A stretch of 11,141 bases of DNA from Bacillota bacterium (lineage in GTDB: Bacteria; Bacillota; Clostridia; Peptostreptococcales; Anaerovoracaceae). Below the pieces are notes generated by a model that saw nothing but the letters and a program-made list of their open reading frames with translations, did no database searches and had not been told where the DNA came from. The stretch spans positions 1 through 11,141 of the forward strand of contig JAUNBO010000052.1 in the NCBI GenBank assembly GCA_030527065.1, given 5' to 3'. Position numbers and translations under genes: made by a program. Positions 1 through 6,607 of this stretch are shown piece after piece; positions within the stretch are counted from its first letter, which is position 1, and each line of letters opens with the position of its first letter.

Positions 1-6
1 TTTTCC

Positions 7-36
7 TTGACAAGCCGGCGCCGTTCATGGTATACA
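7..36 (+). promoter_or_regulatory. Sigma-A type promoter of the metal-dependent repressor gene
   Basis: A perfect -35 hexamer TTGACA (7-12) is followed after 18 bases by TATACA (31-36), one mismatch from the -10 consensus. Transcription would start near 43, leaving a leader of about 18 bases before the GTG start at 61. The spacer holds the 8-bp palindrome CGGCGCCG (16-23), which could be an operator for autoregulation; that is a guess. The promoter lies at the window edge, so more upstream elements may exist. Confidence 0.75.
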
Positions 37-60
37 AAATTGAAAGGACGGTGAGGCGTT

Positions 61-435
61 GTGCGAATCCAGGAATCCGCTGAAAACTATCTGGAGACCA
101 TATTGGTCCTGAAAAAAAGGCAGGGACAGGTCCGCTCCATCGACATCGCCGCAGAGCTGTCCTTTTCCAAGCCCAGCGTCAGCATCGCCATGAAAAACCT
201 CCGCACCAACGGGTATATAGAGGTGGATGCGGAGGGCCACATCACCCTTCTGGATAAGGGGCTGGAAATCGCAGAAAGAGTCTATGAAAGACATACCTTT
301 CTTACCGGCTGGCTCACCGCACTGGGCGTGAGCCCGGAGACCGCCGCCGAAGACGCCTGCCGCATAGAGCACGTAATCAGTGAGGAAACCTTCCACGCAT
401 TGAAAAAACATGTGTCCGGAGACGAAAGCCGCTGA
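61..435 (+). CDS. DtxR/MntR-family metal-dependent transcriptional repressor
   Basis: This 124-residue cytoplasmic DNA-binding protein is expected to repress metal-uptake or homeostasis genes when loaded with Fe(II) or Mn(II). An N-terminal winged helix-turn-helix spans about residues 5-65, with the recognition segment FSKPSVSIAMKNL (35-47). A short dimerisation and metal-binding domain follows. Residues lining up with the known metal ligands of the family are E12, H78, C100, E103 and H104 (in DACRIEHVIS). The Cys resembles Cys102 of DtxR rather than the Glu of MntR, and N9 stands where DtxR has Met10 and MntR Asp8. At 124 residues it lacks the SH3-like third domain of DtxR (226 residues). 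The start is GTG at 61, preceded by a purine-rich GGACGGTGAGG. No metal transporter is adjacent, so its targets are unknown. The gene converges on the E2-like gene. Confidence 0.9.
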   Translation: MRIQESAENYLETILVLKKRQGQVRSIDIAAELSFSKPSVSIAMKNLRTNGYIEVDAEGHITLLDKGLEIAERVYERHTFLTGWLTALGVSPETAAEDACRIEHVISEETFHALKKHVSGDESR

Positions 436-466
436 TGGTGTCCATTGCCGGCATCCATCGGAAGCT

Positions 467-490
467 TGTGCCGCCGGCACACTTTCTGTT
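467..490 (+). terminator. Possible weak terminator after the repressor gene
   Basis: TGTGCC (467-472) and GGCACA (476-481) form a perfect 6-bp stem around a 3-base loop, followed by CTTTCTGTT, which is only partly T-rich. An alternative pairing joins TGCCGGC (446-452) with GCCGGCA (473-479). It lies 31 bases after the repressor stop codon, where a terminator is expected, but the tail is poor. I see no terminator for the opposing E2-like gene in this 94-base spacer. Confidence 0.35.
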
Positions 491-529
491 AAAAAACCAA
501 AGGATAAATACAGCGCCGGGGTCTGTTTT

Positions 530-1402
530 TCAGCAGTCCACCGGCGTTTTCAGACTTTCTTCCAGCAGTTCCGGATGCGCCAGCAGATGCTTCAACAGCC
601 GTATGGTCCTGGAATAATAGTAACCGTCGGCAATGCGCTCGTCTATGGTGAGGCCCAGCTCCACAGTCTCTTTCATGGAGACATTCCCCTCTTCGTCAAA
701 AAAAGGCGAAAGCTTTTTCTCCCCGATGATGCAAAAGACGGAATTGGTCCCCCAGTTGGTGAGGTGGTGATAGCCGCTTTTCACCTTGATGGAGCCCAGA
801 TTGGAGAGTATGACAGAAGAATAGTACGGGTCGGAGCCAATGAGGAAATTCGGAGCCCAGCCCCGGACGTCCAGGAAGCGGATGATGCGCACCAGGAATT
901 TGGTCAGCAGACGGGGCAGCTTGTTGAGGATGTCCATGCTCTGGGTGGAGCGGTCCACCGTTTCTCCCCGGCAATCCTGTATCTGCTTCCGTATCTTCTC
1001 CTTGATGCTGGCCGCCGTATCCTCTTCGTCGGCGTAAATGAAAGCCAGAGCCTCCGCCGCCTCGTCGGAAAACTGTTTTTTCACCACAAAAGAAGCGCTG
1101 ACCACGTTCCTCTGGTAGACGTTCTTATTGGCGATAAAGCGGTTCATTTTAGGCCGCAGGGTGATGGTCCGCAGCAGAGCGGTCACCATCACATGAAAAA
1201 GGGTGTATGGAAAATCCGGCTCCGTGCGGTTTTTTTCCTCCAGCCAGCCGTTGATGGCCGTCAAATCTATCCGTTCCGATATGTATGCCTCGTTGTCGCA
1301 GCGGTTGGGATAGATCATGGGAACGATCAGATGCATGGAATCCAGTTCCCGCAAAAGCGTCCCGTCCTTTCTGTCCCCTAACCGTCTTCTTTTCCCGTTC
1401 AT
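530..1402 (-). CDS. Stand-alone 2-oxoacid dehydrogenase E2 catalytic-domain-like protein
   Basis: This 290-residue protein resembles the trimeric acyltransferase fold shared by E2 lipoamide acyltransferases and chloramphenicol acetyltransferase. The visible family marks are SNLGSI (200-205) and the C-terminal block LTIDERIADG (251-260), which corresponds to the E2/CAT active-site motif DHRxxDG. There Glu255 replaces the catalytic His. There is no lipoyl domain, no peripheral-subunit-binding domain and no E1 or E3 gene nearby, so it is not a normal dehydrogenase component. A histidine pair lies at 212-213 in YHHLTNWG. No signal peptide or clear membrane segment is seen. From memory, similar stand-alone proteins with the same DERIADG block occur in Clostridia; their function is not known to me. 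The ATG at 1402 is preceded by ACGGAGGC at a suitable distance. It is transcribed divergently from cca. Confidence 0.8.
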   Translation of the reverse strand: MNGKRRRLGDRKDGTLLRELDSMHLIVPMIYPNRCDNEAYISERIDLTAINGWLEEKNRTEPDFPYTLFHVMVTALLRTITLRPKMNRFIANKNVYQRNVVSASFVVKKQFSDEAAEALAFIYADEEDTAASIKEKIRKQIQDCRGETVDRSTQSMDILNKLPRLLTKFLVRIIRFLDVRGWAPNFLIGSDPYYSSVILSNLGSIKVKSGYHHLTNWGTNSVFCIIGEKKLSPFFDEEGNVSMKETVELGLTIDERIADGYYYSRTIRLLKHLLAHPELLEESLKTPVDC

Positions 1403-1432
1403 TTCTTTTTTGCCTCCGTGTCCTTTGCTCCC

Positions 1433-1461
1433 CGGCCGGGCCCCGGGCCCTCCGTTTTTTT
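1433..1461 (+). terminator. Rho-independent terminator-like hairpin on the + strand
   Basis: CGG (1433-1435) pairs with CCG (1452-1454), and GGGCC (1438-1442) pairs with GGCCC (1446-1450) around a 3-base loop, with a small internal loop between. Seven T (1455-1461) follow directly. This has the form of an intrinsic terminator for rightward transcription, yet no + strand gene ends here: the E2-like gene to its left runs the other way. It could stop transcripts reading antisense through that gene, for example from the repressor promoter. On the minus strand the same bases lie in the E2-like leader. Confidence 0.5.
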
Positions 1462-1479
1462 CTTCAGATATCCCTATCC

Positions 1480-1508
1480 ATTTTCATACATTTTTCCGCA
1501 AAAATCAA
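1480..1508 (-). promoter_or_regulatory. Candidate promoter of the E2-like gene
   Basis: Read on the minus strand, TTGATT (1508-1503) and GAAAAT (1485-1480) are separated by 17 bases. Both match the consensus at four of six positions. Transcription would start near 1473, giving a leader of about 70 bases that includes the GC-rich hairpin. The match is modest and the spacer is AT-rich, so other positions are possible. Confidence 0.35.
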
Positions 1509-1536
1509 TCCCTACTTTTTAAGAGCGGGGCGGAAG

Positions 1537-1565
1537 TTGACATCGGCGGACGGAAAAAGTATGAT
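1537..1565 (+). promoter_or_regulatory. Strong sigma-A promoter of cca
   Basis: TTGACA (1537-1542), a 17-base spacer and TATGAT (1560-1565) give a near-perfect vegetative promoter. Transcription would start near 1572, leaving a leader of about 60 bases before the cca start. No operator-like palindrome is evident, which fits constitutive expression. Confidence 0.8.
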
Positions 1566-1631
1566 AGAAGCCGAAGGCAGGATACCGAAAAGAAGAAGGA
1601 GCCCTTGAGGGAAGGTGGTGAAGTATCCGTG

Positions 1632-2966
1632 ATGAAGCTGCCGCCACAGGTGAAAAAAGCCATGGGAACCCTGGAAGCCGCCGGCTTTGAAGCGTGGCTG
1701 GCGGGAGGCTGCGTCCGGGACATGCTGCTGGGCGTTTCTCCTCAGGATTTCGACCTGACCACCGACGCCCTGCCCCGGGAAACGGCGGAGCTGTTTTCTG
1801 CCTGCCCTGTGATAGAAACGGGGCTGAAGCACGGGACCCTCACCGTAGTGGTGGACGGAATGCCTCTGGAAATCACCACCTACAGGGTGGACGGCGCATA
1901 TACAGACGGCCGCCACCCGGATCAGGTGTACTTTTCCAAAAGCCTGGAGGCGGATCTGTCCCGGCGGGATTTCACCATCAACGCCATGGCATACAATGAA
2001 GGCCGGGGGCTGAAGGACCCCTTCGGGGGACGGGAAGACCTGGAGGCCCGGCTCCTTCGCTGCGTGGGAGACCCTGTCCTGCGTTTTCAGGAGGACGCTC
2101 TGCGCATACTGAGAGCCCTGCGCTTTTCCTCGGTCCTGGGCTTTTCCATAGAATCCCAGACTGGCGAAGCCCTCCGGCAGGAAAAGGCCCTTCTGGCCCG
2201 GGTCTCCGCTCCCCGCATCGCCTCGGAGCTTCTGAAGCTGCTCTGCGGGAAAAATGTCCGGCAGATCCTCCTGGACTATACGGAAGTCCTGGCGGTCCCG
2301 CTGCCGGAGCTCCTTCCCCTGAAAGGCCTGGAACCCCGGAACCCCCGGCATATTTATGACGTTCTTGGCCATACCGCCGCAGCGGTGGAAGCCATAGAGC
2401 CCCTGCCCCGGCTGCGCCTGGCCGCCCTTTTCCACGACCTGGGGAAAGCCGCCACCTTCTCCGTGGACGACCTGGGAGTAGGGCACTTTTACGGCCACCC
2501 CCAGGAAAGCGTGCGCCTGACGGCGGACATCCTGGAACGGTTGGGGCTGGACCACAGGACCCGGGACCGGGTCCTGGCCCTGATCAGGTTTCACGACGTA
2601 TCTCTGGAAGCGGAACCCGCTCCGGTGAAGAGGCTGCTGAGAAAGCTGGGGCCGGAGGGCCTCCGGGACCTGATCCTGCTGAAGCGGGCGGACAACCTGG
2701 CCCAGCACCCCCGGTTCCGGCAGCGGCAGCTCCACTATGACCGGCTGGAAGAGCTGTTGGAGACTCTTCTGGCCCAGGATGCCTGCTTTTCCCGAAAGGA
2801 CCTGGCGGTGAAGGGCGACGATCTGCTGGCTATGGGAATGGAGCCCGGAAAGGCTCTGGGCCGGATGCTGGACCGGCTCCTGGAGCTGGTGATAGAGGAA
2901 AAGCTCCCCAATGAAAAGGACACTCTGCTGAATTGGGCGGAAACTCATTGCAGCAACGACGACTGA
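1632..2966 (+). CDS. cca: CCA tRNA nucleotidyltransferase with HD domain
   Basis: The enzyme adds or repairs the 3'-terminal CCA of tRNAs from CTP and ATP without a nucleic-acid template. The class II nucleotidyltransferase head carries GGCVRD (25-30), the catalytic pair D39 and D41 in DFD, RRDFTINAMAY (111-121) and the nucleotide-selecting EDALR (154-158). A C-terminal HD phosphohydrolase-like domain shows H247 and FHDLGK (267-272), with a likely further metal ligand in the RADN segment. At 444 residues it fits the HD-containing clostridial type. I start it at ATG 1632; a GTG at 1629 in the same frame lies nearer to the purine-rich AAGGTGG (1612-1618) and is a real alternative. Open frame continues further upstream but crosses the promoter. 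The transporter gene follows after 73 bases, probably on the same transcript. Confidence 0.93.
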   Translation: MKLPPQVKKAMGTLEAAGFEAWLAGGCVRDMLLGVSPQDFDLTTDALPRETAELFSACPVIETGLKHGTLTVVVDGMPLEITTYRVDGAYTDGRHPDQVYFSKSLEADLSRRDFTINAMAYNEGRGLKDPFGGREDLEARLLRCVGDPVLRFQEDALRILRALRFSSVLGFSIESQTGEALRQEKALLARVSAPRIASELLKLLCGKNVRQILLDYTEVLAVPLPELLPLKGLEPRNPRHIYDVLGHTAAAVEAIEPLPRLRLAALFHDLGKAATFSVDDLGVGHFYGHPQESVRLTADILERLGLDHRTRDRVLALIRFHDVSLEAEPAPVKRLLRKLGPEGLRDLILLKRADNLAQHPRFRQRQLHYDRLEELLETLLAQDACFSRKDLAVKGDDLLAMGMEPGKALGRMLDRLLELVIEEKLPNEKDTLLNWAETHCSNDD

Positions 2967-2972
2967 CCACGC

Positions 2973-3011
2973 CCGGCCCTGAATAAAACCATATGGACTT
3001 TTCCGGGCCGG
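2973..3011 (+). repeat. Inverted repeat between cca and the transporter gene
   Basis: CCGGCCC (2973-2979) and GGGCCGG (3005-3011) are perfect inverted copies around a 25-base AT-richer loop. There is no T run after it, so it does not look like an intrinsic terminator. It may stabilise the intercistronic RNA or partly attenuate the downstream gene, or it may be chance in a GC-rich genome. Confidence 0.35.
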
Positions 3012-3039
3012 CCCTCTGCTATTGATAAGGACAAGAAAA

Positions 3040-4269
3040 ATGGAACGCTGGAAGATCAATCTATATACGCTTTGGGTCACACAGGTGTTTTCCCTGATGG
3101 GCTTCGGCCTGTGCATCCCCTTCACTCCCTTTTATCTGCAGGCCCTGGGCATGTCGGACCCGGACCAGCTGAGCTTTTTTGTGGGCCTCACCTATACGCT
3201 GCCGGCGGCCACCATGGCGGTGGCGGCGCCCATATGGGGCCTCCTCTCCGACCGTTACGGCCGGAAGCCCATGATCCTGCGGGCCATGGGCTGCGCCACC
3301 GTGCTTCTCTCCCTGATGGGACTGGCCAACGCCGTCTGGCAGTTTGCCGTTCTCAGGGCCATGCAGGGCATATTCACCGGCACGGTCACCGCCAGCATGA
3401 GCTTTGTCTCCGCCTACACTCCCACGGAAAAGCAGTCCTACGCTTTGGGGCTCATGACTTCCTCCAACTTTCTGGGCTACTCCATAGGCCCCTTCATCGG
3501 CGGGTTTGCGGCGGAATACCTGGGATACCGGGCCTGTTTCTACATAGGGGCCGCCATCATGGCCGCAGGCTGCCTCCTGGTGCTGTTTCTTGTAAAGGAA
3601 GATAAATCTGTCTTCACTCACCGTCTGCCGGAGCCAAAGGAAAAGAAAAAAGGGGGAATGAAGATTTTCACTCCCTTCATCGTGGCTGTGCTGGTGGCCC
3701 TGCTGTTCCAGAGGATCGCCCGGACCATTTTCGCCCCTTATCTGGCTCTTTTCGTGCAGGAAAGTCTGGGGACCATTTCCGGTGCGGCTTCCGCCACCGG
3801 CGTCATAAACGGGGCCGTGGGCCTGGCCACGGCGGCGGCGGCTCTTACCCTGGCCCGCTGGGGGGACAAAAAGGAACGTATGCGCCTGACCATTCTTCTC
3901 ACCGTCCTTTCTCTGCCGGTGACCGTCCTCTTGCCCTTCTCTCCTTCTCTGTTGTTCTTCGGTCTGGCCTACACTGCCTACTTCCTTCTTGCGGGGGCGG
4001 TGGAGCCGGTGCTGACGGCGGCGGCGGCCACGGAGGTCCCGGTGGAAAGCCGGGGAGCTCTTTTCGGCTTTCTGGCCACGGTCAGCAGCGTGGGCGCCAT
4101 GCTTTCTCCCATGCTGGGGGCCTGGCTTTCTGTCCGTTTCAGCCTCATGGCTCTCCTCATCGTCATCCCTGTCCTCACCGCCGTCCAGCTTCTCTGTCTG
4201 TTCCCGGCCCGCAAAAAGACCGGGGAAAAGACGAACAAAGAAGCCGGGGAACCCCGGCAAGATGTATAA
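3040..4269 (+). CDS. MFS drug-efflux-type transporter (DHA1-like)
   Basis: This 409-residue integral membrane protein has about twelve hydrophobic segments and the length of a 12-helix major facilitator permease. After helix 2 comes the family signature GLLSDRYGRK (67-76, motif A). R106 in LRAMQG matches motif B of helix 4. SNFLGYSIGPFIGG (142-155) is the antiporter motif C of proton-coupled drug exporters. A charged central loop (KEDKS to EKKKGG, about residues 187-208) separates the two six-helix halves, and the C-terminal tail is basic and cytoplasmic. The substrate cannot be told from sequence. I choose ATG 3040 because AAGGA (3027-3031) lies 8 bases before it; a TTG at 3022 in frame would add six residues but lacks that support. 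The gene converges on the solute-binding protein gene across 40 bases in which I see no clear terminator. Confidence 0.88.
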   Translation: MERWKINLYTLWVTQVFSLMGFGLCIPFTPFYLQALGMSDPDQLSFFVGLTYTLPAATMAVAAPIWGLLSDRYGRKPMILRAMGCATVLLSLMGLANAVWQFAVLRAMQGIFTGTVTASMSFVSAYTPTEKQSYALGLMTSSNFLGYSIGPFIGGFAAEYLGYRACFYIGAAIMAAGCLLVLFLVKEDKSVFTHRLPEPKEKKKGGMKIFTPFIVAVLVALLFQRIARTIFAPYLALFVQESLGTISGAASATGVINGAVGLATAAAALTLARWGDKKERMRLTILLTVLSLPVTVLLPFSPSLLFFGLAYTAYFLLAGAVEPVLTAAAATEVPVESRGALFGFLATVSSVGAMLSPMLGAWLSVRFSLMALLIVIPVLTAVQLLCLFPARKKTGEKTNKEAGEPRQDV

Positions 4270-4309
4270 TCAAGAAATTGTATACCAGCAGAGGGAGTGG
4301 CAAAGCACA

Positions 4310-5938
4310 CTATTCTGTCGTCACCGTGTATTCGCAGCTCCAGCTGGCGGCGCTTCTGTAATGGTCGTTGAACATGGCCTCCTGTTCTCCCTGCAAATAG
4401 GGAGAGGCCACAAAGCCATAGGTCTTATAAAGCAAGCAATAGTAGGGCAGCTCCCGGATCAGTATCTCCTTCACCGACGCCAGCGCCGCCCTCTTCTCTT
4501 CCAGAGATACGGCGGATTGCATCTGGTCCAGATAGAGGTCCAGAGTGGCGTCGGCATAACCCGTGACAGGGTTGCCGGAGGAATGGAGCAGACTCCGCAG
4601 ATCGTAGGTTTCCCGGAAGCGGTAGCCCCCCAGGAACAGGTCGTAATCTCCTTCCGCCAGAGCAACCTCAAATTCCGCAAAGGGAAGGGCCCGGACCTGC
4701 ACCCGGAGTCCCGCCTCTTCCAGGCCTGCCCGCACCAGCTCCGCCGCCGCCGTCCTGCCCTCATTGTCGGCGCTGACCAGCAGCAGCAGTTCCATTTCCT
4801 CCCCTTCCGGACTCTCTCTGTAACCGTCCCCGTCCGCATCTGCGCAACCGGCCTGGTCCAACAGGGCCGTCGCCTGGGAAATGTCGTATTCGTAAGGGTC
4901 TCCGCCGGCTTCCGTTCCCAGATAACCCGGATAGTAAATGCTGTCGCAGAGGATGCCGCTGTTATAGTAACAGGTACTGAGGATGCGCTCCGCATCTGCG
5001 GCCAGAGCCGCCGCCTGCCGCACCCGGCTGTCCGACAGGGGGACCCTGGCCGTATTGAACCCCAGCACTTCCGCCTCGTTGGAGGGGAAGGATTCCTCCG
5101 CCGCATCCCTGCTGCTGAGAAGGGCCTCCCGGTCCGGCTCCTTCATGATGGTCAGACTGTATTCGTAGATATCGAAAAGATTCACCGCCGTGCTCTTGTC
5201 CGGCAGTATCTTGAAGGTCAGCACATTGCCGGGGACCTGCTCCCAGTGGTTCTCGTGGCCTGTCAGCGTAAGATGGCTGCTCATATCCAGCTCCAGGACC
5301 TTATACGGCCCGGTCCCTATGGGGACAAAGCCGCTGTCCGAGCTGCCCAGAGCCGACAGGTTCCGGAACTGGTGCTGAGGTAAAATGGGGAAGGTCAGAT
5401 TTTCCAGAGCTGCATTCTGCGGGTCAGAAAAAGCGATCAGCACCGTAGAGGCGTCCACAGCCCTGGCGGAACGGATGCCGGCCACGGAAGAGCCGTAGGG
5501 AGAAAGCCCCGCTCCCCCATAACGCTGATGGGCCTCTATGCTGAATACTACATCTTCTGCGGTAAAGGCCTCGCCGTCGTGCCAGAGGACCCCCTGACGC
5601 AGGGTGATGGTGAGGCTGTCCCCGTCCTCTCCGTATTCCCAGCTTTCCGCCAGTTCTCCCACCGGCGCAAGGGTCTTGTCCAGAGAGAACAAGCCCTCGT
5701 AAATCAGCTTCCCTATGTGATAGGTATCTTCCTCATTGGAAACCGCCGGGTTCAGTGTGGTCACCTTCTCCATAGGGATGATCACTTCCTGCGAGAGGAC
5801 CCCCCTGGTCTCCTCCTCCGGCTCCTGCCCCAAAAGCTCCACCGCCCCCTGACAGGCAGTCAGCGGCAGAATGCATAAAGAAATCGCACAAAGAATGGCC
5901 GCAGCCTTTTTTCTCATTTCCCCTACCCCGTTTTTCAT
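4310..5938 (-). CDS. Orphan family-5 ABC solute-binding lipoprotein (peptide/nickel type)
   Basis: This 542-residue protein begins with a basic stretch, a hydrophobic signal segment and the lipobox LTAC (cleavage before Cys29), so it should be a lipoprotein on the outer face of the membrane. The rest has the look of the SBP_bac_5 family (OppA/DppA/NikA), which binds peptides, nickel or other small ligands for ABC importers: an early LNPAVSNEEDTYHIGKLIYEGL block, then SLTITLRQGVLWHDG and FTAEDVVFSIEAH. A DADGDGYRE loop is common in this family. No permease or ATPase gene is adjacent. It may serve a transporter elsewhere or have another surface role. The ATG at 5938 directly abuts the coaE TAA (TAAATG), suggesting coupled translation. 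A second in-frame ATG at 5917, preceded by GGGGTAGGGGAA, would give a shorter, conventional MRKK signal peptide and is equally plausible. Confidence 0.87.
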   Translation of the reverse strand: MKNGVGEMRKKAAAILCAISLCILPLTACQGAVELLGQEPEEETRGVLSQEVIIPMEKVTTLNPAVSNEEDTYHIGKLIYEGLFSLDKTLAPVGELAESWEYGEDGDSLTITLRQGVLWHDGEAFTAEDVVFSIEAHQRYGGAGLSPYGSSVAGIRSARAVDASTVLIAFSDPQNAALENLTFPILPQHQFRNLSALGSSDSGFVPIGTGPYKVLELDMSSHLTLTGHENHWEQVPGNVLTFKILPDKSTAVNLFDIYEYSLTIMKEPDREALLSSRDAAEESFPSNEAEVLGFNTARVPLSDSRVRQAAALAADAERILSTCYYNSGILCDSIYYPGYLGTEAGGDPYEYDISQATALLDQAGCADADGDGYRESPEGEEMELLLLVSADNEGRTAAAELVRAGLEEAGLRVQVRALPFAEFEVALAEGDYDLFLGGYRFRETYDLRSLLHSSGNPVTGYADATLDLYLDQMQSAVSLEEKRAALASVKEILIRELPYYCLLYKTYGFVASPYLQGEQEAMFNDHYRSAASWSCEYTVTTE

Positions 5939-6583
5939 TTAAAGTCTTCTCAGCAGACGTTCTATCTGCCGGTAAAGCTCCTCCCGGGAGCCGGAGTTGT
6001 CCAATATCTCATCGGCCCGGGCCAGCCGCTCTTCGTCGTCCATCTGGTTCTCTATCCGCCGTTTCACCTGCTCCATGGTGGTCTGATCCCGCTTCATCAC
6101 CCGCTCTACCCTCACATCCTCCCGGGCGTCCACCACCCAGACCTCGTTCATGTAGCGATCCAGCCCCGATTCATAGAGCAGCGGCACGTCCACAAAGATG
6201 ACCTTTTTCCGTGACAGAGACCCGCCCAGGCCTCCCAGACCCGAATTGGCGGCGCTGTCCAGGAGCTCCTGATATTCTTTGATCCGGGCCAGAATGATTT
6301 CCAATATCTTATCGTGGGTGATCCTGTTCAGCACCGCTTTCTTTTCCGGCGAGGAAAAGGCCAGCCGGGCCAGGGTTTTCCGGTCCAGGCTGCCGTCGGG
6401 CAGAAGGATGTCCCTGCCGAAGGCCTCCGTAAGCTTTTCCAGGGTCACAGACCCCGGCTCCACGATCTCCCGGGAGATCTTATCTGCGTCCAGCACCTTG
6501 TAGCCCCGGGAAATCAGATACTCTGTCACCGTGCTCTTTCCGCTGCCGATGCCGCCGGTGAGGCCGATGATACGCATTTCCAT
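5939..6583 (-). CDS. coaE: Dephospho-CoA kinase
   Basis: The enzyme phosphorylates the 3'-hydroxyl of dephospho-CoA with ATP, the last step of coenzyme A synthesis in the cytoplasm. The P-loop is GLTGGIGSGKST (7-18), followed by LDADKISREIV (31-41), whose acidic residues belong to the active site. The lid-adjacent segment VDVPLLYESGL (131-141) and RVERVMKRD are also typical. At 214 residues it is slightly longer than the usual ~200, because of a Gly/Ser-rich insert (about 109-124, SAANSGLGGLGGSLSR) before the strand leading to VDVPLL. Start codons at 6583 (MEM) and 6577 are both possible behind GGAAGGGAGAGG. It lies 24 bases after polA in the same operon, as in many Firmicutes. Confidence 0.95.
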   Translation of the reverse strand: MEMRIIGLTGGIGSGKSTVTEYLISRGYKVLDADKISREIVEPGSVTLEKLTEAFGRDILLPDGSLDRKTLARLAFSSPEKKAVLNRITHDKILEIILARIKEYQELLDSAANSGLGGLGGSLSRKKVIFVDVPLLYESGLDRYMNEVWVVDAREDVRVERVMKRDQTTMEQVKRRIENQMDDEERLARADEILDNSGSREELYRQIERLLRRL

Positions 6584-6607
6584 CCTCTCCCTTCCGCAAA
6601 ACGCACC

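Noticed and set aside
410..1381. A 323-codon + strand open frame opposite the E2-like gene
   Set aside because: The minus-strand frame has family motifs and a ribosome binding site; this one has neither.
1317..1631. N-terminal extension of cca by up to 105 residues
   Set aside because: The extension runs through the promoter (1537-1565) and the hairpin, has no family similarity, and the family begins near the residues chosen.
1512..3125. A 537-codon minus-strand open frame opposite cca
   Set aside because: It shadows a clear CCA-adding enzyme and crosses the strong cca promoter; its composition is non-protein-like.
4270..4309. Bidirectional terminator between the convergent transporter and lipoprotein genes
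   Set aside because: Only a 5-bp GTATA/TATAC pairing is visible, with no GC-rich stem or T run.
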